A DNA stretch of 12,418 nucleotides from Planctomycetota bacterium (GTDB lineage Bacteria > Planctomycetota > Phycisphaerae > Sedimentisphaerales > Anaerobacaceae): the NCBI GenBank assembly GCA_017885385.1, contig JAFNGF010000114.1:1-12418 (forward strand). The letters run 5' to 3'. The first letter of the stretch is position 1. The number at the start of each line of letters is the position of its first letter. The position numbers were made by a program, and so were the translations under genes. The notes under the pieces were generated by a model. It was not told the DNA's origin and ran no database searches. It saw only the letters and a program-made list of their open reading frames with translations. Of this stretch, positions 4,728 through 12,284 are shown piece by piece.

Positions 4728-7226
4728 TTACTGCTGTTTGTCAATCAGCCGCAGCTCACCCGGCTGATTTGGCTCGGCCGGATTAGCCGATTCTGGTTGC
4801 GGCGCCGCCTGGCGGGCGGCAGTTAAGGCGGCTGCCATATCCCGAACCAATCTGCTCGAGTCGTATTTGACTGCCCAGTCCAGCACCCTGTCGAATCCGC
4901 TTCCGTCGGGGCTATTAGCCAGCAGGTAAATAGCCGTCATGCGAACAGGCCATTTGGGATTGTTCAAGTTCTTTGCCACAGCAGCTATCAACTCGTGGTC
5001 CAGCGGCAAAGAGAGCATCTCCGCCATAGTATGGGCCTTGACCATCCAGTCGTCATCCACAGGGTTCAGCAGCAGCCCGGACTCCTGCAGCAGCGCAGAC
5101 TTCAGCAGTGCCGGCATCCAGTCGGCGTACTTGAATTTGTAAAGCGCGCCCTGCTCAACCATAGCTTGCTGCTCCTTCAACAGGCCTATAAAGAGCTGTG
5201 CGGTCTTGATTTTTTGCCCGGTTTGGCCCGTCGAGATTGAGTTGTATTGGCCCCGCAGATACTTGCTGGTCAGCTCGATGCCCGGCCGCTTTACCACGAC
5301 GGTGACCGGCTTTATGTCAGCCAGTCTGTTGGTTACTTTGCCTTGGCCTGTGGTGACGGGGTCAATGTAGAGCGTAAACTCTACCTCCAGAGATGCCTGT
5401 GGATAAGTCAGCAGTATTTGTTCGAGCTGGCCTGTGACCAGTCGCATAGAGGTAAGCATTCCCTGGCCAGGCTCCAGAAGCATAGCCGTGCGAATTTCGC
5501 GAGATACCAAGTTCGGGATACTCTTTGTAAGATCGCCAGTGACATTGGCGTCGATTCTTATATTGCCCCTAAACAAGCCCTCATCGCTGATTACCAGCGG
5601 CTCATCGGAATTGTTCGTGATGGCTACGGTGCCGCCGAGCGTGCTGCCGTACGAAAACTCGCTGCCCCGGATGCTGAACTGCACGGAGAGCATCTTCTCC
5701 GGGCTGACAAATTCCGGGATAAGCATCTGGCCGAAACGGCTCTGGAGCGTAGTAAGTACGACATCAGGAGCCACCGGCGGGATGTACTCGCCGCCCAGCT
5801 CTTTCAGGAGCTCCTTTGCGCGTTCCGCGGCCAGAGAGCCGGGGTCTTTGGCAATCGCAGACTTGAGAGTTTCAATTGCCGGGTCCTTTTTTCCTTGAGC
5901 CAGCTGGACCTGAGCCAGAGCTAAGCTTGAAATTTGATTGCGCTCGTAATTGTCGATAAGCGGCTTGGCCCATTCCATCTGCTGATTAACGACCAGTGCA
6001 TAAGCCAGCAGAGACGCTGCGGTAGCGGAATTCGGATCGGTAGAGTAGGCTTTGTTGGCCCAGTCCAGGGCCTTGGCGGCATCGGGCCAGGCAAAACAAT
6101 AGAACCACGCAAACTGTCTGGCGCCAACCTGCTGCCCGGAACTCTGGCTACGGCCGGCAAGAGGTGCTTGGCCCGGCTCCGGACCTTGCTCGAGCAGTTG
6201 CTGGGCCTTTTGTTCTGCGGCGCGGAATATGCGGCCGGCCTCATTTGCATCGCCGATTCTTGCCGCCGCTCGGCCGGCAATGGCCTCCAGAAGAATGTCA
6301 AAGCGACCGCGTTGGCGAATAGCCTGGGCAATCTCCAGGCATTTTTGCTTGTTCCGCTGGGTGTTGTAGCTGCTGATAGCCCAGGGCAGATAGATTCGAA
6401 CCGGCAGCTGCTCGGAAGGATATAGATAGCTGAACAAGTCGGCGCAGTACTGATAGCCGCCGGCTGCTACCTCATACACTTGTAGCTGTTCGGCGTACTG
6501 CGCAAATGCCAGTGCGGCGTCTATGTCCATCGGGTTTTCGCGTAATACTAATCTGAGGTGGTCAAGGTACATTGCCGGGCTGACCCGTTCCGGCACAAGC
6601 TCAGCTAACTTGGCAAAGGCGAGCCTGTTGTATCTGTTCTTGCTATACGCCTGGACCAGATATAGCTGGGCGGTCTGAGGATCACCTTTTTCCGCCATCA
6701 GCAAGCCCAGCAGTGTGGCCAGCTCGGACCCAACCACGGCGTTTTTCTCGCCGAAATCCTTAAGCATTTGGGCAAGGAATTGCTCGCGTTGCTCGCGCGT
6801 ATTTGATTGGTCCAGCAGATAGCTAATTGCTTCTTTTGCCACCTCAAGGTCGCTGTACTCGTCCAGGTAGTTTTCAAGCCAGCGGTACACCTGCGGCGAA
6901 TAATTCGGGCCTAAATGTCGGCAGGCAAGCTTGATTAGTAAGGGCTGGACATAATTGGCGGCGCTATCCAAATTCCGGGCGGCGGTCAAGAACACTATCG
7001 CCTGTTGGGCTTGTGGACCGGTAATATTTTTGGAATCAGCCAGCTCAGAGGCGATCTCGTAGAATTCCTGGGCGACGGACGGCGACAAAAGAGGTGCGAT
7101 CTTCACTGTTGCGTCGGCAGAAACGGCTGGACTAATAAGCGTTTCTGAGGCAAATCCTTGAGCCGGTCCCGCCAAAGAACAGAGAAAAAACGCCAGAAGC
7201 ATTAAAAGAGGCCTTCTGTTGAGCAT
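4728..7226 (-). CDS. Exported 832-residue helical-repeat (TPR-like) protein, function unknown
   Basis: ATG 7226 is preferred: GGAG lies six bases upstream, and the protein then opens with a clear signal peptide (MLNRRPLLMLLAFFLCSLAG). The frame is open to 7310, but the extension hides the signal. Residues about 30-500 are alpha-helical repeats of TPR character, with segments such as AQLYLVQAYSKNRYNRLAFA and AIETLKSAIAKDPGSLAAER. Residues about 510-660 look like a beta-sandwich (GSTLGGTVAITNNSDEPLVI). Residues about 740-800 contain a HEAT-like helical unit (WPVRMTAIYLLANSPDG). The tail is Pro/Glu/Gln-rich. It is likely a periplasmic or secreted scaffold. It lies downstream of rodA and murJ on the same strand but with its own promoter candidate, so a link to envelope assembly is only contextual. 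Confidence 0.85.
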   Translation of the reverse strand: MLNRRPLLMLLAFFLCSLAGPAQGFASETLISPAVSADATVKIAPLLSPSVAQEFYEIASELADSKNITGPQAQQAIVFLTAARNLDSAANYVQPLLIKLACRHLGPNYSPQVYRWLENYLDEYSDLEVAKEAISYLLDQSNTREQREQFLAQMLKDFGEKNAVVGSELATLLGLLMAEKGDPQTAQLYLVQAYSKNRYNRLAFAKLAELVPERVSPAMYLDHLRLVLRENPMDIDAALAFAQYAEQLQVYEVAAGGYQYCADLFSYLYPSEQLPVRIYLPWAISSYNTQRNKQKCLEIAQAIRQRGRFDILLEAIAGRAAARIGDANEAGRIFRAAEQKAQQLLEQGPEPGQAPLAGRSQSSGQQVGARQFAWFYCFAWPDAAKALDWANKAYSTDPNSATAASLLAYALVVNQQMEWAKPLIDNYERNQISSLALAQVQLAQGKKDPAIETLKSAIAKDPGSLAAERAKELLKELGGEYIPPVAPDVVLTTLQSRFGQMLIPEFVSPEKMLSVQFSIRGSEFSYGSTLGGTVAITNNSDEPLVISDEGLFRGNIRIDANVTGDLTKSIPNLVSREIRTAMLLEPGQGMLTSMRLVTGQLEQILLTYPQASLEVEFTLYIDPVTTGQGKVTNRLADIKPVTVVVKRPGIELTSKYLRGQYNSISTGQTGQKIKTAQLFIGLLKEQQAMVEQGALYKFKYADWMPALLKSALLQESGLLLNPVDDDWMVKAHTMAEMLSLPLDHELIAAVAKNLNNPKWPVRMTAIYLLANSPDGSGFDRVLDWAVKYDSSRLVRDMAAALTAARQAAPQPESANPAEPNQPGELRLIDKQQ

Positions 7227-7281
7227 TTGTATCTCCATAATTAGACCCGCAAAACCGTGCACTAACTTATTTCGGGTAATT

Positions 7282-7310
7282 ATTCTGTACGCTTTAGCCA
7301 TATATGGCAA
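7282..7310 (-). promoter_or_regulatory. Candidate promoter of the TPR-like gene
   Basis: On the minus strand TTGCCA (7305-7310, five of six) is separated by 17 bp from CAGAAT (7282-7287, four of six), about 55 bp before the preferred start codon at 7226. If it is used, the upstream in-frame codons from 7310 cannot be translated, which supports the shorter start. Confidence 0.4.
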
Positions 7311-7334
7311 CTAAGGTAAGGTATTTTCGGGCCT

Positions 7335-7547
7335 TTAGCTAACTATTTTTACCCAGCCGGTGCTGTCCGCACGAGGCGTTTTTTGCCCGTGGGACGTGCC
7401 CAAAACAGCGATTAATATCAGACCAAGAACTGCCCATACAAGAGTTGATAGAATCCGGCGAAAACAGCTCCAGCGGTTTTTATGGCAATCATATTCTGAT
7501 AAACCAACAGAATCTGCAAAAATGAGCAAAATGAGAAAGCTGCGCAT
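7335..7547 (-). CDS. Doubtful small membrane ORF downstream of murJ
   Basis: A 70-codon frame begins ten bases after the murJ stop codon. Its second half has a plausible single transmembrane helix (TLVWAVLGLILIAVLG) and a hydrophilic tail (GQKTPRADSTGWVKIVS). The first half (MRSFLILLIFADSVGL, then a Cys/Arg-rich stretch) is less natural, and no ribosome binding site precedes the ATG. It could be a real small inner-membrane protein, a decayed gene, or chance. I do not recognise it. The rest of 7227-7557 holds only the promoter candidate for the next gene. Confidence 0.3.
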   Translation of the reverse strand: MRSFLILLIFADSVGLSEYDCHKNRWSCFRRILSTLVWAVLGLILIAVLGTSHGQKTPRADSTGWVKIVS

Positions 7548-7557
7548 TTTAGATATA

Positions 7558-9174
7558 CTATGTTTCTTGTTGCCAGTTTTGTGATTCTGCTTTTTTGCCG
7601 CTCTTCAGCAGGGAAAGCATCTCGATACGTAGGAATTTGGCAGCTAGCAGATACACTGCGGCTGATGTGGGGACAACCGCCGCCAGCCTCAGAATGTCAA
7701 ACGATCTGACGTGTGGTAAACTTCTGGTCAGAATCATAATCGTCGCTGCGGCCAGCGACATAAGGCCTGTCGCGGCAAGCGTTTTCAGTAAGGTCACGGA
7801 TAATCCATCTAAGATTGTATGCTCCAGTTTCCTGCCGAGCACGATAATAAGGATTACGACCTGCAGATATGAGCACACCGCCGTGGAACAAGCCAGTCCG
7901 GCACATCCCATGAACCAGATAAGGGTTAGATTCAGCGCAGCGTTGACAAATACCGCTACCAGCGCGCTTTGCATCGGAACTTTTGAGTCCTGTATAGAGT
8001 AGAATGCCCTGGCAAGGATTTGCTGGGCAAAGTACCCGCATAGTCCTAACGCGTAGAAAACCAGAGTTCTTACCACCATATTTGTGTCCTGGGGCGTGAA
8101 CTTACCGTGCTCGAATGCAGCCGAGATAAGCGGCCTGGCTATTATTATCAGCCCGACAGTCGCCGGAAGCGCAACAAAAATAGTCGCGGATATGGCTTTG
8201 GAAATGGTTGTCCGCAGCGCCGCAAAGTCTTTTCTTGCCGCATCGTCGCTCATTACCGGAAAGATTGCCGTTGCCAAGGATATGCCCAGGACTCCTAACG
8301 GAAGCTGGTAAAGCCTTTGTGCATAATATAGATGTGAGACCGAGCCCCGCCACATCGGATATTGAATCTGAGCGCCGAGGAGCTGAAAGAAAGCCCCTTT
8401 TTCTACCGAGCCGGAGAACCACCATGCGATAAGGTCGTCAGCCAGGGTATTGATTTGTGTCGCGGTCAGGCCCAATATCATCGGTCCCATCAAAAAAAGT
8501 ATTTTTTTGAAGGACTCGGAGTGCACCTGCCAAGCCGGCCTGATTGAAACGCCCGACCAGCGAAGCGCCGGGACCTGTATGGCTACCTGCGTGACACCGG
8601 CTACAAGAACGGCAACAGCCACCAAAAACAACTGCTGTCTGACCTTGACGTTAAGCCACCATCCGCTGCACAGAATCGCCCCGATAATGAGGATATTCAG
8701 CACAATTGGTGCTGCCGCCGGCGCGGCAAAATGCCTGTGGACGTTCAGAATGCCCGCCAGTACCGCCGCCACACACACGAATATCATATAGGGCAGCATT
8801 ACCGAGCTTAGCGACATTATAAGTCGGCTTTCAGTCGTGTGGGCTAAGAACCTGTAATAAAGCCAGATGCCTGCCTCACCTGCCAGCACCAGAGCCGCCA
8901 GGATCACAAACAGAACCGTCAGAACCGTATTGATCAGCTTAGCGGCTTCCTCGCGGTCTTTGTAAAGCGCTTCACTATAAACCGGAATAAGCGAGGCCGA
9001 TGCCGCTCCCTCGCCGAAGAGCCTTCTGCTCAGGTTGGGAATCCTAAATGCAACAATCCAGGCATCGAGCAGCTGATCGGCGCCGAAGAAGTGGCTATAT
9101 GCCATGTCCCGGATGAATCCGAGCACTCTGCTGGCAGCCGTCAGTGATGCGATCTGTCTAAAGCCTTTTATCAT
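7558..9174 (-). CDS. murJ: Lipid II flippase MurJ (MviN family)
   Basis: A 538-residue polytopic MOP-superfamily protein of MurJ length, with about 14 hydrophobic helices. MurJ flips the peptidoglycan precursor lipid II across the cytoplasmic membrane. The N-terminus has the family signature: SRVLGFIRDMAYSHFFGA, then DAWIVAFRIPNLSRRLFGEG and ASLIPVYSE, matching the conserved RxPNxxRRLFxEGAxxxxxxPV block. The frame is open to a GTG at 9240, overlapping rodA by 20 bp. ATG 9174 (MIKGFRQIASL) puts the first helix where the family has it, although no strong ribosome binding site is seen for either. It follows rodA on the same strand with 46 bp between them. The polymerase and the supplier of its substrate are thus probably one transcription unit. 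Confidence 0.92.
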   Translation of the reverse strand: MIKGFRQIASLTAASRVLGFIRDMAYSHFFGADQLLDAWIVAFRIPNLSRRLFGEGAASASLIPVYSEALYKDREEAAKLINTVLTVLFVILAALVLAGEAGIWLYYRFLAHTTESRLIMSLSSVMLPYMIFVCVAAVLAGILNVHRHFAAPAAAPIVLNILIIGAILCSGWWLNVKVRQQLFLVAVAVLVAGVTQVAIQVPALRWSGVSIRPAWQVHSESFKKILFLMGPMILGLTATQINTLADDLIAWWFSGSVEKGAFFQLLGAQIQYPMWRGSVSHLYYAQRLYQLPLGVLGISLATAIFPVMSDDAARKDFAALRTTISKAISATIFVALPATVGLIIIARPLISAAFEHGKFTPQDTNMVVRTLVFYALGLCGYFAQQILARAFYSIQDSKVPMQSALVAVFVNAALNLTLIWFMGCAGLACSTAVCSYLQVVILIIVLGRKLEHTILDGLSVTLLKTLAATGLMSLAAATIMILTRSLPHVRSFDILRLAAVVPTSAAVYLLAAKFLRIEMLSLLKSGKKAESQNWQQET

Positions 9175-9220
9175 TTCTGGTTTATCGTATCGGCAAAGGC
9201 CCGGCAGTTTCAGTAGAGAT

Positions 9221-10459
9221 TTACCGTTTGGGCGCGACACTGAAAGGTCTGCACCGCCCGACGTTATTCAGCAGCCCCACGCAGACGATACTAACCAGCA
9301 GGCTTGAGCCCCCGTAGCTGACAAGCGGCAAGGTCAGTCCCGTGATGGGCATCAAACCCATAGTCATGCTCACGTTGACCAGAACCTCGACTGCAAACAT
9401 TGCGACAATGCCCACAGCCAGCAGTCTGCCGAAGGGGTCGGTATTATTCGCGGCGATCTCCAGCCCACAGCCGACAATAAGTGCATAGAGCCCCAGCACG
9501 AAGAGGCACCCCAGAAAGCCCCATTGATGGGCAATCATGGCAAATATGAAGTCGTTGTCCCGGTCCGGCAGGAAATCGTATTTGACAAACAGCCCTTTGC
9601 GAAAGCCGTAGCCTTTCATCCCGCCCGAGGCAACCGCGAACTTGGAGCGAATCAACTGATAACCCTCATCTCTCATCCATTGTTTTGTGCTGAATTTGCC
9701 GCCCACAAGAATCCTGCCCAAGGTCGGGTGCCGCTCGGCTTTTTCACGAATCCAGGCGCTCTGCAGAATCACACTGCTTATCCTGGTTTGTTGATAGGGC
9801 TTCATTTTCGACCATAATAGTGGGCTCAGCAGCAGCGCCGCCAGGACTACCATCAGCAAATGTTTGACTTTTGCTCCTGCGACAAACAGCATGGTCAGCA
9901 GGACCGGCATCATTAGCATCACAGTGCCCAGATCCGGCTCAACCAGGATCAGAACCATCGGCACAAGTGTCAGGATGAAAGGGCCTAATAGGGCGGTGAA
10001 ATTGCGGTAGTTGCTGCGATATCGTAGATACCAGGCAAGGGCCAGAATGTAGGCCAGCTTGCATAACTCCGAGGGCTGAATCCAGGGCAGCCTCGGATGC
10101 AGCACAATCCAGCGGTGGGCGTTGTGGCTCTCAGGAGCAAAAGGCAGCTTCAACACGTACCGGCTCACCACCAGCAGTGCCAGCAAGACTAAAATACCGG
10201 CGTATATCCAATAACTAATAGTGCCAAGCTTTCGGTAGTTGACCAGGTTAGCAGCTACGAAGCCCATAAGTGCAATCACAGCGAAAATGAGCTGCTTTTT
10301 CCAGAGATTGGCGACCTTTTCCATTTCGACGGCCGGACTGGGCTCTGCGGGATTGCCCACCGAGTAGATAGTGGCGATTCCGACCGCCGCCAGGGCCAGA
10401 GCGGTCAGTAGAAGGCACAGCCTGACGGATGTGAGCCGTCCTTTCAGAAAGTTGTACAT
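9221..10459 (-). CDS. rodA: SEDS-family peptidoglycan glycosyltransferase, RodA/FtsW
   Basis: A 412-residue polytopic membrane protein with about ten helices, of the RodA/FtsW/SpoVE (SEDS) family that polymerises lipid II into glycan strands. Visible family motifs are QPSE (128-131), VEPDLGT (173-179), LPDRDNDFIFAMIAHQWGF (297-315), whose Asp303 matches the essential SEDS aspartate region, and GLMPITGLTLPLVSYGGSS (368-386). The loop between YQQTRI (222-227) and the next conserved block at GYQLIRS (266-272) is about 20 or more residues longer than in E. coli RodA, as I recall that sequence. RodA (elongation) is preferred over FtsW because murJ follows and no division gene is near, but the assignment within the family is not certain. 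ATG 10459 lacks an obvious ribosome binding site. Confidence 0.88.
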   Translation of the reverse strand: MYNFLKGRLTSVRLCLLLTALALAAVGIATIYSVGNPAEPSPAVEMEKVANLWKKQLIFAVIALMGFVAANLVNYRKLGTISYWIYAGILVLLALLVVSRYVLKLPFAPESHNAHRWIVLHPRLPWIQPSELCKLAYILALAWYLRYRSNYRNFTALLGPFILTLVPMVLILVEPDLGTVMLMMPVLLTMLFVAGAKVKHLLMVVLAALLLSPLLWSKMKPYQQTRISSVILQSAWIREKAERHPTLGRILVGGKFSTKQWMRDEGYQLIRSKFAVASGGMKGYGFRKGLFVKYDFLPDRDNDFIFAMIAHQWGFLGCLFVLGLYALIVGCGLEIAANNTDPFGRLLAVGIVAMFAVEVLVNVSMTMGLMPITGLTLPLVSYGGSSLLVSIVCVGLLNNVGRCRPFSVAPKR

Positions 10460-10514
10460 AACGGCAAAAATAACACAGTCCGGCTAAAATTGAACATGCG
10501 AACTGTTAAATCCG

Positions 10515-10539
10515 TAAAAAATCTTTTCACAGCGAAAAG
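10515..10539 (-). terminator. Terminator-like hairpin upstream of rodA
   Basis: On the minus strand CTTTTC (10539-10534) and GAAAAG (10528-10523) pair around a five-base loop and are followed at once by ATTTTTTA. The stem is A/T-rich and only six pairs, so it is a weak terminator. Its place between the structured segment at 10545-10745 and rodA suggests either the end of a small RNA or an attenuator of rodA. Confidence 0.4.
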
Positions 10540-10544
10540 CTGGT

Positions 10545-10745
10545 TTTGTAGCTCGGCAGCACCTGCGGGCAGGCGAGCAGCACTTCGGTTTATCTAAGAG
10601 CCGCATTCAGCTAAACTTACGGCAAGGGCACACGCCCATCAGCTCGTTCATCGCCCACGGTAAGGCTATGCCGAGGAGCCGGGTTTTCGCCGACTCCGCA
10701 AGGGCCTGCCGGATAGCGGTTCAGCTAAGTAGCGGAGTGTACTAC
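10545..10745. other. Potentially structured intergenic element, class unknown
   Basis: No protein frame here is convincing, but paired segments are dense. GCTCG (10550-10554) can pair with CGAGC further on, enclosing CCTG-CGGG-CAGG. GGGC-ACAC-GCCC lies near 10625-10636. ACTCCGC (10693-10699) pairs perfectly with GCGGAGT (10732-10738). The motif TTCAGCTAA occurs twice, near 10608 and 10720. This could be a structured RNA on either strand, an untranslated leader of rodA, or a dispersed intergenic repeat. I looked for tmRNA, RNase P, SRP RNA and common riboswitch signatures and did not find them. Confidence 0.35.
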
Positions 10746-10783
10746 AATTCTGGCATCGTAGCTTGGTTTTTTCGTCTCGGCAG

Positions 10784-11090
10784 CCGATTTTTCTAAGTTT
10801 TTCGCGCATTTTTGCTTGATTTATCCGGCGTTTTGTGGTAACTTTGTAATTGATCTTTACCAGTTTGAACCCGTGCGCAGCGCCTTTTCGGCACTTGTTC
10901 GCGCCGATGGGCGGAGAAAGAGGAACGGCATTTAAGGTCCGAAATTTTTGTGGTTTTTTTTGCTTTTTGTCTTGATTTGCGCAGAGGTTTGTGATAATTT
11001 ACATTTAGTCTTCACCAGGTTAATACCTGTGCTTGTAGTTGTGTTACGTATTTTCGCCAGTCGGCGGGAAAGGAGGAGACGAAGGAACAG
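10784..11090 (+). repeat. Tandem duplication of a roughly 155-bp promoter/leader module
   Basis: Copy A (10784-10938) and copy B (10939-11090) align along most of their length. Each has, in order: CCGA and a T-rich tract; CTTGATTT (10815 and 10971, exactly 156 bp apart); TTTGTG-TAA-TTT; an ACCAG...GTGC segment; a CGCC/GGCG tetraloop hairpin whose loop differs (GATG in A, AGTC in B); and a purine-rich stretch ending GGAAC. The copies are well diverged, but the spacing is kept within one or two bases over the first 60. Copy B lies upstream of the secreted dockerin-like gene. Confidence 0.6.
10972..11000 (+). promoter_or_regulatory. Candidate promoter of the secreted dockerin-like gene
   Basis: TTGATT (10972-10977) precedes, by 15-17 bp, overlapping -10 options: GATAAT (10993-10998) with an upstream TGT giving an extended -10 look, or TAATTT (10995-11000). 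The equivalent place in the upstream repeat copy has TTGATT (10816-10821), 17 bp and TAACTT. A leader of about 240 nt would result. Confidence 0.45.
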
Positions 11091-11247
11091 GAGTTCATCC
11101 GGCTTTTCCTGCGGCCCAGGTCGCTGCCTTTACGCATTTCTTGAACCAGCGATTTTATCGGCAGGATAAGAAGTGTTATCACTTCGAGAACCAAGATAGT
11201 GCAGAGTGTTTGACTCTGCGAAGAAGAAAAGAAAGGAAGGTAGTGGT

Positions 11248-12183
11248 ATGAGAAAGATTTTATTGACCTTGGCAGTACTTATGCTTGCCACCCCAGCCTT
11301 GGCGGCTGTTAAGATCATCGTCGAAGATCAAGGTGGTCTGATCGCTGCCATTAAGTATCAGACGGACGGGGAGAAGGTCAGGGCCTTTGCTCTTGATGTC
11401 ACGGTCAGTGCAGGTACGATCGATGCCGTCTCCGATTACAAAAAAGGGGAAAGTGTTCCGGGCAACATAGGCTATGGCATTTTCCCCGCCAACTTTGCTC
11501 GGCATATTACGGTCGATCCTGCTACCGGCGACGTCCAGACATGGGACGTAAATGACTATACCCCCGTTGCTGCTGCTACTGATCCGGGCGCATTGGGCGG
11601 CCTTGGCACCAACGGTATCACCATCGAGATGGGTGCACTATATTCTCCGCCTGAGGATAACTCTCCGAATGCTCCCGCCAACAGTGGTATACTTTGCAAG
11701 ATTAAGGTTAGCGGAGAGACTACTGTGACCGTTAAGGAGAATACCACTCGTGGTGGTGTAGTGCTTACAGACCCGGCTGTCGCTCCAACAGTGAATCTGA
11801 CAGGGGCGACTGCTGTCGCGGTGAAAGCTGTCACGGACTGCTTCCCCGGCGCAAACTCGGCGTATAACGACTGGGTTCTTCTGGGTAAGCCTGATTGCTG
11901 GTGCGCAAAGACGAAAGGCAGCGGGTATCAGTGCGATGGTGACGCCGACGGCATAGATTCGGGCGGCCTAAACAAGTTCCGTGTCTTCACCGGTGACCTA
12001 AATCTCATTGTGGCCAACTGGAGGAAGAAAGCTGGTGACGCCACGCTCGATCCGTGTGCAGACATCGACCACAAGGATTCGGGCGGCCTAAACAAGTTCC
12101 GCGTATTTACCACTGACTTAACCATTCTGGTAAATAACTGGAGAAAGAAAGACGCGGCTCTTGCCGGGGATTGCCCGAGGTAA
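11248..12183 (+). CDS. Secreted protein with cohesin-like N-domain and two dockerin-like repeats
   Basis: A 311-residue product. ATG 11248 has AAGGAAGG (11233-11240) seven bases upstream; the frame is open further upstream, but this start gives a clean signal peptide (MRKILLTLAVLMLATPALAA). Residues 21-195 form a predicted beta-sandwich of cohesin/carbohydrate-module type. After a Cys-rich hinge (PDCWC, residues 215-219) come two repeats of 40 residues, each with an Asp-rich start (DGDADG 230-235; ADIDHKD 271-277), SGGLNKFRVFT (238-248; 278-288), then DL-I-NW. These resemble dockerin F-hand halves in which the calcium loop carries an insertion, as I recall from many exported Phycisphaerae proteins. 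The repeats share 26 identical bases. It probably sits on the cell surface or is secreted; its partner is unknown. Another exported-protein gene follows about 100 bp downstream. Confidence 0.85.
   Translation: MRKILLTLAVLMLATPALAAVKIIVEDQGGLIAAIKYQTDGEKVRAFALDVTVSAGTIDAVSDYKKGESVPGNIGYGIFPANFARHITVDPATGDVQTWDVNDYTPVAAATDPGALGGLGTNGITIEMGALYSPPEDNSPNAPANSGILCKIKVSGETTVTVKENTTRGGVVLTDPAVAPTVNLTGATAVAVKAVTDCFPGANSAYNDWVLLGKPDCWCAKTKGSGYQCDGDADGIDSGGLNKFRVFTGDLNLIVANWRKKAGDATLDPCADIDHKDSGGLNKFRVFTTDLTILVNNWRKKDAALAGDCPR
11956..12101 (+). repeat. In-gene 120-bp direct repeat within the dockerin-like region
   Basis: The same 26 bases occur at 11956-11981 and 12076-12101, exactly 120 bp (40 codons) apart. 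Similarity continues on both sides at the protein level (two Asp-rich loops, two NWRKK ends). Identity at third codon positions in the core suggests recent duplication or gene conversion. Confidence 0.85.
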
Positions 12184-12284
12184 GCAAGCATTTGTTTTGG
12201 CGAAAGTTGTAACGACTTAGTTTGTGAAACGGAATAAAAATGAATGGAGGAGTTGTAAAAAGTTCTTTTGGAAGGAGTAAGATG

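Noticed and set aside
5247..5924. Long plus-strand ORFs (225 and 154 codons) within the TPR-like gene
   Set aside because: They are antisense to a continuous 832-residue protein with signal peptide and repeats; their residue composition looks like shadow translation.
7227..7310. Upstream extension of the TPR-like protein
   Set aside because: It would bury the signal peptide, overlaps a promoter candidate, and the ATG at 7226 has a better ribosome binding site.
9175..9240. GTG start for MurJ overlapping rodA
   Set aside because: The 22 extra residues are not MurJ-like and no ribosome binding site supports the GTG, but the choice is not certain.
10545..10745. tmRNA, RNase P RNA, SRP RNA or a known riboswitch
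   Set aside because: None of the conserved core sequences of these RNAs could be found on either strand.
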